A stretch of DNA of 64,000 nt from Streptomyces caelestis (GCF_001279005.1 NZ_LGCN01000154.1:1-64000), one strand, 5' to 3'; counted from the stretch's first letter, positions 22,191-32,823 are shown. Numbers and translations: made by a program. The notes: generated by a model not told the origin, from the letters alone.

Positions 22191-25097
22191 GTGACGAAGC
22201 GGGAACGGGCCGCCGGCCCGTCCCATCCCCTGGTCGGCCGTGAGGCCCACCTGGGGACGCTCGCCGCCGGAGCCGCCGCCGCCCGTGCCGGGCAGCCCCA
22301 GCTGATCGTCCTCGACGGGCCGGCGGGAGTCGGCAAGACCTCACTGCTGCGGGCCGCCCTCGACGGCGGCGGGCCCTGCGACGGCATGACCGTGCTGTAC
22401 GGGGCCTGCAGGGCGATCGACTCCGGCAGCGGATACAGCGGTGTGCGCGCCCTGTTCGGACCGCTCAACCTCACCGCCCGCCGCGGCCGTGCCCCGTCGC
22501 TGCTCGAAGGGAACGCCCGCCACGCCCTGCCCGCCCTCGCCCCCGACCGCGTCGACGGGGACACCGCGTCCGGCGCCACCTATCCCGCGCTGAACGGCCT
22601 GTACTGGCTCGCCGCCGGACTCATGGCGGACCGCCCTCTGGTGCTGGCCCTCGACGACGTCCACTGGTGCGACGAACGGTCCCTGCGCTGGCTCGACTTC
22701 CTCCTGCGCCGCGCCGACGGAATGCCGCTGCTCGTCGTGCTCGCCCAGCGCACCGCGTCCGAGCGCACGGCCGGCCCGGCTCTGACCGACCTGGTGGCCC
22801 ACCACCGGTCCCTGGCGCTGCACGTGCCGGCACTGTCGGCCCGCGACGTGGAGACACTCGTCCGCCGGACCTTCCCCGGGACTCCGCCGCGGCCGTCCTT
22901 CGTCGGCGCCCTCACCACCGTGACCGGCGGCAGTCCCCTGGAACTCCAGCGGATCCTGCACAAGCTGCGTACCGCCGGGGTGGGTCCCGACGACACGGGC
23001 GCCCGGCGGGTCACCGAACTCGGCGGGCGGGCCGTCGCCGCTTCCGTGCGCGAGGCACTGGACGGCCAGCCGGCCGGAGTGCGCGAGGTGGCCCGGGCCC
23101 TGGCCGTGCTCGGTCCGGAGCGGCCCGAACACCTCGCCGCCCTCGCAGGGGTGTCCGCCGTGCAGGCCGAGGAGGCCGTGGACGTCCTGCGCCGCTTCGC
23201 CCTCGTCCAGCCCGACCGGACCGAACTGGTGCACGACATGGTGCGTGCCGCGGTGCTCTCCACGGTCGGTTCCGCGGCCCTCGCCGATCTGCGTACCCGT
23301 GCCGCCCAACTGCTCAGCGACGTCGGACGGTCCCCCGAGCAGATAGCGGGCCAGCTGCTGCTCCTCCCGCGAGCCGACCAGCCGTGGATGACCGCCGTCC
23401 TCCTGGACGCCGCCGCGCAGGCGGAGCAGCGAGGGGCTCCGGAGGCCGCCGCGCGCTACCTGGAGCGCGTCATGGAGACCGGGCCCGACACACCCGAGAT
23501 CCGGATACGGCTCGCCGGAGTCCTCTCCGAGACGGACCCGGCCCGCTCCCTGACCCTGCTGCACGAGGCACTGGCCCTCACCGGCGACGTCCGCACCCGC
23601 GCGACGGTCGCGGTCCGGCTCGCCCTGACCTGTCTGCGCGTCCAGCGGTCACCCGAAGGCACCCGCGTACTGACCGAGGCCCTGGACGCCCTCCACGCCG
23701 AACTCGGCACCGATCCCGAACCCGCCGACCGCGAACTCCTCACCATGGCCGAAGCCGCCCTGCTGATCGTCGGCGCCGACGAGAAGAGCACCCTGCCCGC
23801 GGTGCGCGAGCGGGCCGCCCTGCTGCCTCCGCCGCCCGGGGACACGCCCGCCCAGCGCCAGCAGCTCGCCATGCTCACCGTGCTCACCGCGACGGACAGC
23901 CGTTCCGCCGCCGAGTCGGTCCGCCAGGCCCGACGTGCCCTGCGCTTCCCGGGAGCGGCACTCGGCGCGTGGTCGCTGCTGCCCGCCTCCCTCGTGCTCT
24001 CCCTCGCCGACGAGACCGGCGAGGCACTCGACGCGCTGGAGACGGTGCTGCGCGACAGCCGGCGGACCGCGGCGGTGTGGACGTACGTCCTCGCACTCTC
24101 CACCCGCGCCTTCGTCCACTTCGACCAGGGCGACGTCCCCCAGGCCCTGGCGGACGCCCAGAGCGCCCTCGACCTGCTCGGAGAGGGGAGCTGGGGCGAG
24201 GGCGCCGTCCTGCCGCAGATCGCCTGCGCGCTCGCCCTCACCGAACACGGTGAGCCCGACCGGGCCGAGGAGGTGCTCCGCACCATCAAGCGCCCGCGCA
24301 TCGAGGCCTTCGCGTGGGAGTACCACTGGTACCTCATGGCACGGGCGCGGGCACGGTACGCGTGCGGCGACCCGGAGAGCGCCCTCGAATTGCTGCGCAC
24401 CTGCGGGGACTCCCTGGCCGGGGCGGGACTCGTCAATCCGGTCCTGGCCCCCTGGTGGCTGGACGCCGCCTGTCTGCTGGCGGAGTCGGGCCGCTTCGAC
24501 GAGGCCCGGGCGGCGGCCGACCACGGCGCCGGACCCGCCGAACGCTGGGGAACTCCGCGTGCCCTGGGCTACGCCGCCCTGGCCCGCGGCGTCGCCACGC
24601 CCGGCCCGGAAGGAATCGCCGGGCTCCGGGAGGGGGTGCGCCGGCTGGCGGCCTCACCGGCCCGTGCCGACCACGCCCGCTCGCTGCTGCTGCTGGGCCG
24701 GGCCCTGCTGGCCGACGGCGCGTCGGGCGAGGCCCGCGAACACCTGCGGGACGCGGTCGGGCTCGCCCGCCGCTGCGGCTGCGTGGCGCTCGCCCGGCGG
24801 GCCCGCGAGGAACTGGTCGGGGCCGGCGGCAGGATGCGCGAGGTCACGGTGTCACCGCTGGACATGCTGACCGGCACGGAACGCGCGGTGGCCACGCTGG
24901 TCGCCTCGGGAGTGACCAACCGGGAGGCCGCGGAGTCCCTGTTCGTGACGGTGCGCACGGTGGAGCTCCACCTCACGAGCGTCTACCGCAAACTCGGGAT
25001 CACCCGCCGTGCCGAACTGGCGGGCGCCCTGCACGAGGACATCCCGCCCCCTTCCGGTCTCCGCGAGGGGCGCACCGGATCCGATGCGACCCGGTGA
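22191..25097 (+). CDS. fscRIV: LAL-family LuxR regulator FscRIV
   Basis: 968 residues: an N-terminal AAA-like NTPase with intact Walker A (GPAGVGKTS, about residues 45-53) and Walker B (LALDDVHW), a long helical middle (TPR-like), and a C-terminal LuxR-type helix-turn-helix (LTGTERAVATLVASGVTNREAAE to the end). GTG 22191 is preceded by AGGGAG at seven bases, and homology starts directly after (HPLVGREAHL). It is first of three tandem LAL genes; the next begins at its stop codon. Known LAL proteins in polyene clusters are pathway activators. Of the three here it is the only one with a normal ATP-binding lysine. Confidence 0.93.
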   Translation: MTKRERAAGPSHPLVGREAHLGTLAAGAAAARAGQPQLIVLDGPAGVGKTSLLRAALDGGGPCDGMTVLYGACRAIDSGSGYSGVRALFGPLNLTARRGRAPSLLEGNARHALPALAPDRVDGDTASGATYPALNGLYWLAAGLMADRPLVLALDDVHWCDERSLRWLDFLLRRADGMPLLVVLAQRTASERTAGPALTDLVAHHRSLALHVPALSARDVETLVRRTFPGTPPRPSFVGALTTVTGGSPLELQRILHKLRTAGVGPDDTGARRVTELGGRAVAASVREALDGQPAGVREVARALAVLGPERPEHLAALAGVSAVQAEEAVDVLRRFALVQPDRTELVHDMVRAAVLSTVGSAALADLRTRAAQLLSDVGRSPEQIAGQLLLLPRADQPWMTAVLLDAAAQAEQRGAPEAAARYLERVMETGPDTPEIRIRLAGVLSETDPARSLTLLHEALALTGDVRTRATVAVRLALTCLRVQRSPEGTRVLTEALDALHAELGTDPEPADRELLTMAEAALLIVGADEKSTLPAVRERAALLPPPPGDTPAQRQQLAMLTVLTATDSRSAAESVRQARRALRFPGAALGAWSLLPASLVLSLADETGEALDALETVLRDSRRTAAVWTYVLALSTRAFVHFDQGDVPQALADAQSALDLLGEGSWGEGAVLPQIACALALTEHGEPDRAEEVLRTIKRPRIEAFAWEYHWYLMARARARYACGDPESALELLRTCGDSLAGAGLVNPVLAPWWLDAACLLAESGRFDEARAAADHGAGPAERWGTPRALGYAALARGVATPGPEGIAGLREGVRRLAASPARADHARSLLLLGRALLADGASGEAREHLRDAVGLARRCGCVALARRAREELVGAGGRMREVTVSPLDMLTGTERAVATLVASGVTNREAAESLFVTVRTVELHLTSVYRKLGITRRAELAGALHEDIPPPSGLREGRTGSDATR

Positions 25098-25122
25098 GGC
25101 CATGCGGGCACAAGGCGATCCG

Positions 25123-27972
25123 ATGAACGTCCCGGACCAGGCGGGCGAGGGAGGGCGCGGGCGTTCCCGCGGCGACGGACCGGCGCTCGCCGATCTCCCT
25201 CTCCTGGAACGTGACCGCGAGCAGGCCGTGCTGTCCGCCGTGATCGGAGAGCTGCGGTCGGGCCGTTCGGCCGTGGTCACGGTGACGGGTGAACCCGGCG
25301 CGGGGCAGGGTGAGTTGTTGCAGTGGGCGGCCCGGCACGCCACCGAGCGGGGACTGCGCGTCCTCACGGCTCGCGCGACACCCGCGGAACGGGACCTGCG
25401 CTACGGCGTGGTCGGCCAACTGCTGTCAGGGCACGAGGAGTTCGCCGGCCATCTGCCGCATCTCCTCCTCAACCAGGGCGGGCCCGGCCGGTTCCCGGGG
25501 CTCGCCCGTCTGCTCACCGTGGCGCGTGACCGGCCCGTCCTCCTGGTGGTGGAGGACATCCACCAGCTCGACCCCGACTCGCTGCGCTGGCTGGAGGCCC
25601 TGATACGCCGGTTGCCCCGCGCGCCGCTGGCCGTGCTCACCAGCAGCATCCGCACGGCGGACATCGGCCTCGACTGGTGCGGGGGAAGTCCGCTCACCGG
25701 CTCGGCCACCACGGTCGAACTCGCGCTGCCCGGCCTCACCCACGCGGGGACGGCCGACGCCGTACGGGCCGCCTGCGGCACCCTCGGCGACCGCTCCTTC
25801 ATCACCGCCGTCGCCGACGCGACCGGGGGCAACCCCGCCGTCGTGCGCGACACCCTGCGCCGCTTCGCCCGAGCGGGGCACCCGCCGGACACCGACCACG
25901 TGGAGCACGTCCGCGCCATCGCGGCCCAGGTGACCGGCGAGCACGCCGCCGCGGCGCTCGACGGGGTGCGGGACCCCGTCGTCCTCGACGTCCTGCGCGC
26001 CCTCGCGGTCTGCGACGACCTCCTCGACTTCCCGCTGGTCCTGGCCTTGGCCGGGCCGGGCGCCATGCCCGAGACCCGGCTCCGCGCCGCCCTGCTGGAC
26101 AGCGGTCTGGTCGCCGTGCGCGACGGCCGGTTCCGGGTGCGCGGTCCGGTGGCGCGCGCCCGCATCGTCGAGGAGATGCCCACCGCCGAGCGTGCCGACC
26201 TGTACGCACGCGCCGCCGAACTGGCCCACCGGGCTGCCGCGGACGACCAGGGAGTCGGCGATCTGCTGCTGCCGGCCCGCCCGGCCGGCGCCCCGTGGGC
26301 GGTGGACACACTGTGCCGGGCCGCCGCCGCCGCGCTCCGCGGTGGCCGCCGCGACCGTGCCGCCGCCTATCTCTCCCGGGCCCTGGCCGAGCCGCTGTCC
26401 GAGGAGACCCGCATCCGTGTCCTGCTCCGACTGGCCCGAGTGGAGCTGGTGATCGCACCCGTCGCCGCCGGGCGCCGCATGGGTGGCATCATCCGCGAAC
26501 CCGGAGAGGTGGCCGCGGCCTTCCGGGCACGGGCCGGCGACCTGTGTCTCCTCGGCGGTGACACCGACACCGCCTGGCGCGCCCTCGCCGAGTTCCTCGT
26601 CGACGGTCGCCCGGACGGGGGCCGGGGGGCGCCGTCCGACCCGGGGTCGGCGGAGGCGGCCACCGCCCGGCACGAGGAACTCACCGCCCTGCTCCGGGTG
26701 GCGCAGCCGTTGCGCCGGGAGTCCGCCGGGATCGCCTTCCCGCCCGCATCGGACCTGTCCCGTGCGTCGCGGAACCCGGCCGTGAACGGCGTGCGGGCGT
26801 GGGAGGACGCCGCGCGGGGCGCCGATCGCGAGGAGGCCCGCGGACAGGCCCGTGCGGCCCTGGCCCCCGATCCCTCCGGCCGGCCCCCGCTCACCGTGCC
26901 CAGGTTGCTGGCCTGCCGCACGCTCCTGCTCACCGAGGACGGGGAGGAGGCCGAGACACACCTGTGCGCCCTGCTGGCCGAGGCCCACCGCGAACGCTGC
27001 TCCGTGACCGTCGCCCGGGTGCTCGCCCTCCGCGCCGAACTCCACCTGCGGCACGGCCGTCCCGACTCCGCCGCCCGCGACCTGGCCGCCGCCGACCGCG
27101 AACTGCCCCCGGACAGCAGGCATCCGCTGTCCTACCCCTACTGGACGGCGCTCGGCATCCTCACCGACCTCGCCAACGGCCGGCCGGACCGGGCGCGTGC
27201 CGCCGCCGGGCGGCCCGTGCCGCCTCCCGCCGACGAGTCCGTGAGCGGTGCACGACTGCTGTTCGCCCGTGGCCTGCTGGCCCAGGCCGACGACGACCCC
27301 CACCGGGCCCGGTCGCTCTTCCGGGCCTGCGGGCGCTGGCTCCTGCAGTACGGCTGGACCAATCCGGCGCTCCTTCCCTGGCGCTCCCAGGCCGCCGAGG
27401 CGGCCCACGCCCTCGGCGACGCCGCACAGGCCCTGAGGCTGGCGCGGGAGGAACTCGAACTCGCCGAGCGCTGGGGCACGCCCGGTGCGATCGGCGCGGC
27501 CCAGCTCTGCCTCGCCGCGCTGGGTGGTGAGGGACGCCTTCAGCGGCTCCGATCGGCCGTCGACAGCCTCGGCCGGGCTCCCTCCCGGGCCGCCTACACG
27601 CGCGCGATCATGACGCTGGCCTCCGCCGAGAGCGGCGAGCCCGGCCGGGCGACGGCCGTCGCCGCCCCGGCGACCGGCAGGGTCGACACCGGGAACGCCG
27701 GACCGCACGAGGGCGCGGTACCGCGTCCCCGCGTCCCCGCGCCCCCGCAGGACCTCGCCGACGCACCGACGCCCGCGTGGCGGACCCTCTCACCGGGCGA
27801 GCGGTCCGCCGCCGCGCTCGCCGCCCGGGGTTTCGCCAACCGGGAGATAGCCGCCGCGCTGTCGGTGACCACCCGCACCGTGGAGCTGCGCCTCAGCGGT
27901 GTCTACCGCAAGCTTCGCATCCGGGGACGCGACGACCTGCGCATCCTGGTCCAAGGCACGGAGGACGACTGA
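25123..27972 (+). CDS. fscRIII: LAL-family LuxR regulator FscRIII
   Basis: About 949 residues with the same layout as FscRIV: NTPase-like N-terminus, helical middle, and C-terminal LuxR helix-turn-helix ([25 protein letters not shown]). The P-loop reads GEPGAGQGE: the lysine and Ser/Thr of Walker A are replaced, so ATP binding is doubtful, although a Walker B-like VVEDIH is kept. ATG 25123 has AAGG seven bases upstream; alternatives are ATG 25084 (overlapping the fscRIV stop) and ATG 25102. Only four bases separate it from fscRII, so the three form one operon. Confidence 0.92.
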   Translation: MNVPDQAGEGGRGRSRGDGPALADLPLLERDREQAVLSAVIGELRSGRSAVVTVTGEPGAGQGELLQWAARHATERGLRVLTARATPAERDLRYGVVGQLLSGHEEFAGHLPHLLLNQGGPGRFPGLARLLTVARDRPVLLVVEDIHQLDPDSLRWLEALIRRLPRAPLAVLTSSIRTADIGLDWCGGSPLTGSATTVELALPGLTHAGTADAVRAACGTLGDRSFITAVADATGGNPAVVRDTLRRFARAGHPPDTDHVEHVRAIAAQVTGEHAAAALDGVRDPVVLDVLRALAVCDDLLDFPLVLALAGPGAMPETRLRAALLDSGLVAVRDGRFRVRGPVARARIVEEMPTAERADLYARAAELAHRAAADDQGVGDLLLPARPAGAPWAVDTLCRAAAAALRGGRRDRAAAYLSRALAEPLSEETRIRVLLRLARVELVIAPVAAGRRMGGIIREPGEVAAAFRARAGDLCLLGGDTDTAWRALAEFLVDGRPDGGRGAPSDPGSAEAATARHEELTALLRVAQPLRRESAGIAFPPASDLSRASRNPAVNGVRAWEDAARGADREEARGQARAALAPDPSGRPPLTVPRLLACRTLLLTEDGEEAETHLCALLAEAHRERCSVTVARVLALRAELHLRHGRPDSAARDLAAADRELPPDSRHPLSYPYWTALGILTDLANGRPDRARAAAGRPVPPPADESVSGARLLFARGLLAQADDDPHRARSLFRACGRWLLQYGWTNPALLPWRSQAAEAAHALGDAAQALRLAREELELAERWGTPGAIGAAQLCLAALGGEGRLQRLRSAVDSLGRAPSRAAYTRAIMTLASAESGEPGRATAVAAPATGRVDTGNAGPHEGAVPRPRVPAPPQDLADAPTPAWRTLSPGERSAAALAARGFANREIAAALSVTTRTVELRLSGVYRKLRIRGRDDLRILVQGTEDD

Positions 27973-27976
27973 CCGC

Positions 27977-30787
27977 ATGTTGCTGGAGCGCACCACCGAA
28001 ACGTCCCTGGTCGACGCGGCGCTGGCCGCCGCCGGCCGGGGCAGATCCTCCCTGATCCTGGTCACCGGCCCGCTCGGCATCGGGAGATCGGCCCTGCTGC
28101 GGTCCCTGCCCGCGCTTGCCGACGGCCACGACGACATCCGGGTGCTGCGGGCCAACGCGGCGCCCATGGAACAGGACTTCGCCTTCGGAGTCGTGAGGCA
28201 GCTCTTCGAGAACCTGCTGTCCGAGTCGTCCGAGGACACCCGCGCCCGCTGGATGGACGCCCACGCCTCCTTCGCCCGCCACGTCTTCGCCGACGACAGC
28301 GCCTCACCCGGAGCGGACCAGGCCGCCGCGGCCACCGAGGCGGTCCTGCACGGCCTGCTGTCCCTCCTGGCCAACGTCAGCGCCGACGGCAGGCTCCTCG
28401 TCCTCGTCGACGACCTCCAGTGGTCCGACGTGCCGTCCCTGCGCTGGCTCACCTACCTCGCCAAACGGCTGCACGGCCTGCGGGCCGTCGTCGTGTGCGC
28501 CCTGCGCGACGGGGACCCCCGCACCCACCACACCCTGGTGCGGGAAGTCAGGGAGGCCGCCACCCAGACCCTCCGGCCCGCGTCGCTCAGCCTCGACGCC
28601 ACCCGCGAGCTGGTGCGCGACCACTTCGGTGAGCCCGGCGACGACGCCTTCGTCCACGCCTGTCACGAGACGGCCGTCGGCAACCCCCTGTTCCTGATGT
28701 CCATCCTGCTCGGCATGGAGCACGCCGGCCTGCGGCCGCTCGCCGAACACGCCGACCGGGCACGGTCGCTGCGTCCCTCGCAGCTGCGCAAGCGCCTCGC
28801 CGGCATCCTGCGCACCCAGGCCCAGCCGGTCCGTGACCTCGCGGCCGCCATCGCGGTGCTCGGTGACCACGTCGACCCTGACAACGTTGCCTGTCTGGCG
28901 CGCCTCGACTCCGTGGGCTACCCGGCGGCGCTGCGCACCCTGGCGGCCCTCGGGCTCGTCGCCGCGGACGGGGAGCCGCGCTTCGTCCACCGGGTCGTAC
29001 GGGACGCCGTCGAGTCGACCCTGACCATGGTCCAGCGCGAGCAACTCCACGACGAGGCGGCCGCGCTGCTCTACACCTCCGGCCGCCCCGCCGAGCAGGT
29101 CGCCGCGCAGCTCATGGCCGTCGTCACTCGTCACCAGCCCTGGACCGTGGACGTCCTGCGGTCCGCCGCCGACACCGCCCTGCGCCGGGGCGCCCCCGAC
29201 GCCGCGGTCCGCTACCTGCAACGCGCCCTTCTCGACAGCGCCGCGCAGGGCATCGACCGGGCCCGTCTGCTCGTCGAACTCGGCACCGCCGAGCGTTTCT
29301 TCGACCCGTCGGCCTGTGAACGGCACATCGCTCAGGCGATCAGCCTGCTGCCCGAGGCGCGGGACCGTGCCACGGCGGTGCTGCGCATCGCGCCCATCCC
29401 CCTCGGCCCCGCTCCGTCCGGTGTGGTCGACCTGCTGCGCCAGGCCGCGGAGGGACTCGGGCCGGCCGCCGCACTCACCGGAACCGATCGCGACCTCGCC
29501 CTGCGCCTGGAGGCCAGGCTGCGCCACTGCGCCTACGAGGACCCCTACGAACTCGCCGATGCCGCCGAGCACTTGCGCCGCCTCGGTTCCGAACCGCCGT
29601 TGGACACCAGCGGCGATCGGGAGCTGACGATCGCCCTGCTCCTCGCCGCCACCTTCGGCGCCGGCCTGCCGGCCGCGGATGTGGTCGGCCTGGCGGAACG
29701 CGTTCTGGACCGGGAACCGGCGACCTCCGCCCGCGTCCAGTCCACCCTTCCCCTGGTGGTCATCACCATGGTCGCCGCCGACTCCGTGGAGGCGCTCGAC
29801 TCCTGGCTCGCCGTCGAGTACCGGGCCCGGGAACAGCACACCGCCCCGACCGACGCGCTGGTGCACATCGAACGGGCCCTGATCCACATCGGCCGGGGCC
29901 GGCTCGACCAGGCCCGCGAACAGTCCGAGACCGCCCTGCGCATGACCGAGGCCGACCGGCGCAGTCTCGGCACGGTCGCCACCCTCGCGCACGCCATGGT
30001 GGCGTTGGAGACCCGGGACCCCTCACTGGTCCGACGCGTGGTCCGGCGTGCCGAACACATCCGTGACGAGGGACTGACCGTCACCGCGATGCTGCACCTG
30101 TTGCAGGCCGCCGGCGACGTGACGGCCGGCGACCTCACCGGAGCGCTGGACTCCCTCCAGTCCTGCGGCCGCCGCCTGGACGCCGCCGGCTGGCAGAACC
30201 CGGTGCTGTTCCCCTGGCGTCCTTGGGCCATCGGTGTCCATCGCCGCCTCGGAGACCTTCGTGCGGCGCGTTCCCTCGCGGAGGAGGAGCACGCCCGGGC
30301 CGAACGGTGGGGGGCGCCGGTGGGTCTGGGCCGGGCGCTGCGCCTGCTGGGCCGGCTGGAGGAGGGCGGCCGGGGAACGGCTCTGCTGCGTCAGGCGGTC
30401 ACCGTGCTGCGCGGCTCCGCCCATCAGCTGGAACTCGCCCGCGCCCTGCTCGCACTCGCCGAACGCCTGGGCGGGGGAACGGAGTCGGAGGCGCTGGCCC
30501 GTGAGGCCACCACGCTGGCCACCGCGTGCGGTGCGCCGTGGCTGGTGGAACGCGCCGCCGCCGTCGGCGGCGGGTCGTCGCTCTCCGCCGTCCCCGTTCC
30601 GGAGGCCGTCCTCACCCGCACCGAACGCCGGGTGGCCGCCTTCGCGTGCAGGGGCCTGACGAACCAGGAGATCGCCGAGACCATGGGAGTCAGCTCCCGG
30701 GCGGTGGAGAAGCACCTCACCCATTCCTATCGGAAACTCGGCATCGCCGGCCGACGAGAACTGATCGCCCTGATTTCCGGCGCATAA
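27977..30787 (+). CDS. fscRII: LAL-family LuxR regulator FscRII
   Basis: 936 residues: NTPase-like domain beginning at the first codons ([16 protein letters not shown]), long helical middle, and C-terminal LuxR helix-turn-helix ([25 protein letters not shown]). The P-loop is GPLGIGRSA, with Arg in place of the invariant lysine; the Walker B region LVLVDDLQW is normal. ATG 27977 lies four bases after the fscRIII stop. It is the last of the tandem LAL genes; a GC-rich hairpin at 30906-30937 follows. Confidence 0.93.
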   Translation: MLLERTTETSLVDAALAAAGRGRSSLILVTGPLGIGRSALLRSLPALADGHDDIRVLRANAAPMEQDFAFGVVRQLFENLLSESSEDTRARWMDAHASFARHVFADDSASPGADQAAAATEAVLHGLLSLLANVSADGRLLVLVDDLQWSDVPSLRWLTYLAKRLHGLRAVVVCALRDGDPRTHHTLVREVREAATQTLRPASLSLDATRELVRDHFGEPGDDAFVHACHETAVGNPLFLMSILLGMEHAGLRPLAEHADRARSLRPSQLRKRLAGILRTQAQPVRDLAAAIAVLGDHVDPDNVACLARLDSVGYPAALRTLAALGLVAADGEPRFVHRVVRDAVESTLTMVQREQLHDEAAALLYTSGRPAEQVAAQLMAVVTRHQPWTVDVLRSAADTALRRGAPDAAVRYLQRALLDSAAQGIDRARLLVELGTAERFFDPSACERHIAQAISLLPEARDRATAVLRIAPIPLGPAPSGVVDLLRQAAEGLGPAAALTGTDRDLALRLEARLRHCAYEDPYELADAAEHLRRLGSEPPLDTSGDRELTIALLLAATFGAGLPAADVVGLAERVLDREPATSARVQSTLPLVVITMVAADSVEALDSWLAVEYRAREQHTAPTDALVHIERALIHIGRGRLDQAREQSETALRMTEADRRSLGTVATLAHAMVALETRDPSLVRRVVRRAEHIRDEGLTVTAMLHLLQAAGDVTAGDLTGALDSLQSCGRRLDAAGWQNPVLFPWRPWAIGVHRRLGDLRAARSLAEEEHARAERWGAPVGLGRALRLLGRLEEGGRGTALLRQAVTVLRGSAHQLELARALLALAERLGGGTESEALAREATTLATACGAPWLVERAAAVGGGSSLSAVPVPEAVLTRTERRVAAFACRGLTNQEIAETMGVSSRAVEKHLTHSYRKLGIAGRRELIALISGA

Positions 30788-30905
30788 ACGGTGTCCGACC
30801 CGAGGGAATGAGTCCTTCCCGCGCGCCCGGAAACGGTGTGCGGAATTGAACCACCGTGCCCGGGCGTTTCCGTGTGCCGGGTCCGCGGTGTGGCGGGGTC
30901 TCCGT

Positions 30906-30937
30906 CCGCCCGGGGCGGGCCCGGCCGCCCCGGGCGG
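30906..30937 (+). terminator. Terminator after fscRII
   Basis: 13-bp perfect arms (30906-30918 and 30925-30937, inner arm GCCCGGGGCGG) around a 6-base loop, about 120 bases after the fscRII stop. No T-run follows, as is usual in this GC range. Confidence 0.6.
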
Positions 30938-30971
30938 GCCGGTACCGTCGCCCCGGCGTGTCGAGCACCCC

Positions 30972-30997
30972 TCCCTGGCGCTCTTACCAGGGATTTC
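30972..30997. promoter_or_regulatory. Inverted repeat with an operator half-site
   Basis: TCCCTGG (30972-30978) and CCAGGGA (30987-30993) are perfect inverted arms eight bases apart. The right arm continues as CCAGGGATTTC, matching the left half of the CTAGGGAWWWCC operator seen at 14141 and 22001 but lacking its right half. Confidence 0.4.
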
Positions 30998-31064
30998 AAT
31001 GAGATGTGAGCGGTCTGTCCGCTTGCGGTCGCCGTGGGCGCACCGAACCCCCGGGTCACCGAAC

Positions 31065-31096
31065 CCCTTCGGTACGGGACCGTACCTACCGAAGGG
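31065..31096. promoter_or_regulatory. Nested inverted repeats upstream of fscRI
   Basis: CCCTTCGGTA (31065-31074) pairs perfectly with TACCGAAGGG (31087-31096). Inside, GGTACGG (31071-31077) pairs perfectly with CCGTACC (31080-31086). The two pairings share bases 31071-31074 and so exclude each other. It could be a protein-binding operator or a switchable hairpin; it lies just upstream of the presumed fscRI promoter. Confidence 0.55.
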
Positions 31097-31132
31097 CCGA
31101 CCACAGTATTGGTGAGCGGGCCCCGGTTCGCA

Positions 31133-31162
31133 TTGACCCGCGGATACCCGTCTCCGTAATCT
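31133..31162 (+). promoter_or_regulatory. Candidate promoter of fscRI
   Basis: TTGACC at 31133-31138 and TAATCT at 31157-31162 with an 18-base spacer, close to the Streptomyces HrdB consensus. It would give an untranslated leader of about 110 bases. Confidence 0.5.
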
Positions 31163-31280
31163 CCGCATCATTCAGTCACCGGCACGGCGTTTCAGCGGGA
31201 TCGGGCACTTCCGTGCCCTCTCCGAAAGACGTCCGTGTTCTTGGTTCCCTCGCCGCACCAAGCAGAAGGGCCTGAGTTCC

Positions 31281-31964
31281 TTGACGCTCTCTCCCCACGA
31301 CCTCGTCATGGATCGTCCGCACACTCTCGACGGGACCGGGGCGCTGGACGCCGCGGCCGCCGGCGTCTACGGAGCCCACACCTCCGTGGCCTGCCTGGAC
31401 CCCACCCTGACCATCCAGCAGGTCAATCAGGAGTTCGACCGCCGGTTCGGCAGCCCCGCGGAGGACCTCTGCGGCCGGTCCTTCTGCGACCTGGTGCACC
31501 CCAGCGTCCGGCAGCCCCTGATGCAGCAGTTCTCGCGCATGCTGGAGGGCAAGCGGCACCGGTTCGCCACCGAGATCATCACCCTGGGCCAGGACACCGC
31601 GCACACGCTTCCGCTGACCGCGATGGCGGTGCGCGGCGGCCACATCCCGGACGTCGCCGCGATCCTGGTGATGCTGCCCGCGGCGGACGGCGAGAGCGCG
31701 GACTCCGGGGTCGTGGTGCCCCGGAAGAAGCTTCTCAGCGAGGTGGACGCCCGTATCCTCGAAGGCATAGCCGCCGGCGTCTCCACCGTGCCGCTCGCCG
31801 CCCGCCTCTACCTCAGCCGCCAGGGAGTCGAGTACCACGTCTCCGGTCTGCTCCGGAAGCTCAAGGTGCCGAACCGGGCCGCCCTGGTCTCCCGGGCCTA
31901 CTCCATGGGCGTGCTCAAGGTCGGCACCTGGCCGCCGAAGGTCGTCGAGGACTTCGTCAAATGA
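31281..31964 (+). CDS. fscRI: PAS-LuxR transcriptional activator FscRI
   Basis: 227 residues from TTG 31281 (GAAGGG lies ten bases upstream); an ATG at 31308 would give 218 residues and has no clear ribosome site. The N-terminal half is a PAS sensor fold (VACLDPTLTIQQVNQEFDRRFG, about residues 38-60, onwards); the C-terminal half is a LuxR helix-turn-helix (LLSEVDARILEGIAAGVSTVPLAARL, then a recognition helix around RQGVEYHVSGLLRKL). This two-domain design is that of PimM and its orthologues, pathway-specific activators of polyene clusters. It is probably the regulator that binds the operator-like sites at 14141 and 22001. pabC follows 82 bases downstream, perhaps in one transcript. Confidence 0.92.
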   Translation: MTLSPHDLVMDRPHTLDGTGALDAAAAGVYGAHTSVACLDPTLTIQQVNQEFDRRFGSPAEDLCGRSFCDLVHPSVRQPLMQQFSRMLEGKRHRFATEIITLGQDTAHTLPLTAMAVRGGHIPDVAAILVMLPAADGESADSGVVVPRKKLLSEVDARILEGIAAGVSTVPLAARLYLSRQGVEYHVSGLLRKLKVPNRAALVSRAYSMGVLKVGTWPPKVVEDFVK

Positions 31965-32046
31965 GTCCGGTGTCCGCGGGCCGGCGCGCACTGTGCCGCG
32001 GCGACCGGTGAATCCCCTCTCCCCGACGGGTGGCGCGGCGGGCTCC

Positions 32047-32820
32047 GTGACCGAACTGAACGGCTCGCCCGTCGCCCCGGAGGCGCTGAGGACACTGGCC
32101 CTGACCAACTACGGCCACTTCACCACCATGACGGTCGAGGACGGCCGGGTCCGCGGACCGGAACTGCACCTCGACCGTCTGGCCCGGGACTGCCGTGTCC
32201 TCTTCGACGCGCCGCTCGACCTCGGGCGGGTGAGGGCCTGGGCGCGCCGGGCGGTGCCGGCGGCAGGCCGGTGCACCGTACGGATCACGGTCTTCGATCC
32301 GGCCCTCCACCTCGGCAACATCGCCCAGGACGCGGAGCCGCAGGTTCTGGTGACGGCCAGGCCCGCGCCCGCCACCGGGGCGGAGCCGCTGCGGGTACGG
32401 ACCGCCGTTCACCTCCGGGACCTGCCGGAGGTGAAGGGCGTCGGCCTGTTCGGCGTACTGCGGCTGCGGCGTGAGGCGCGGAGGGCCGGTTTCGACGACG
32501 TCCTGTTCACGGACGGCGACTCGACGGTGCTGGAGGGCAGCACCTGGAACGTCGGCGTCGTCCGTGAGGGCCGGGTGGTCTGGCCCGCCGGCCCGGCCCT
32601 CGCGGGCACCGCCCGTGAGCTCCTGCGCCGCGCCGGGGCCGGAACGACCGCCCGCGTCGCGTTGCCCGAACTCGCCGCGTGCGAAGCCGTGTTCGCGACC
32701 AACGCCGCCGTCGGGGTCGTCCCCGTCACCCGGGTGGACGACCTCGTGTTCCCCGCCGACCACCCCACGGTGACCGGCCTCGTCGAACGCTACGCGTCGC
32801 TCCCGGCCGAGAGGCTGTAG
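32047..32820 (+). CDS. pabC: 4-amino-4-deoxychorismate lyase PabC
   Basis: 257 residues of the fold-type IV PLP enzymes (D-amino-acid aminotransferase / BCAT / ADC lyase). The segment EVKGVGLFGVLRLRREA holds the presumed PLP lysine, followed by DVLFTDGDSTVLEGSTWNVG and ATNAAVGVVPV, typical of the family. It releases pyruvate from aminodeoxychorismate to give p-aminobenzoate, completing the PabAB step. GTG 32047 places the start at VTELNG, the usual beginning; earlier GTGs at 31993 and 32008 would add up to 18 residues. It is the last cluster gene before a strong terminator. Confidence 0.92.
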   Translation: MTELNGSPVAPEALRTLALTNYGHFTTMTVEDGRVRGPELHLDRLARDCRVLFDAPLDLGRVRAWARRAVPAAGRCTVRITVFDPALHLGNIAQDAEPQVLVTARPAPATGAEPLRVRTAVHLRDLPEVKGVGLFGVLRLRREARRAGFDDVLFTDGDSTVLEGSTWNVGVVREGRVVWPAGPALAGTARELLRRAGAGTTARVALPELAACEAVFATNAAVGVVPVTRVDDLVFPADHPTVTGLVERYASLPAERL

Positions 32821-32823
32821 TGC

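Larger units (their letters stand above)
30788..31280. promoter_or_regulatory. fscRII-fscRI intergenic region
   Basis: 493 bases without a gene but dense in structure: a hairpin at 30906-30937, an inverted repeat with half an operator at 30972-30997, a direct repeat of CACCGAACCCC at 31041-31051 and 31057-31067, nested inverted repeats at 31065-31096, and a -35/-10-like pair at 31133-31162. This looks like the control region of fscRI. Confidence 0.65.

Noticed and set aside
30788..31280. A small gene between fscRII and fscRI
   Set aside because: The open frames (up to about 125 codons) are compositionally random and overlap the inverted repeats and the likely promoter.
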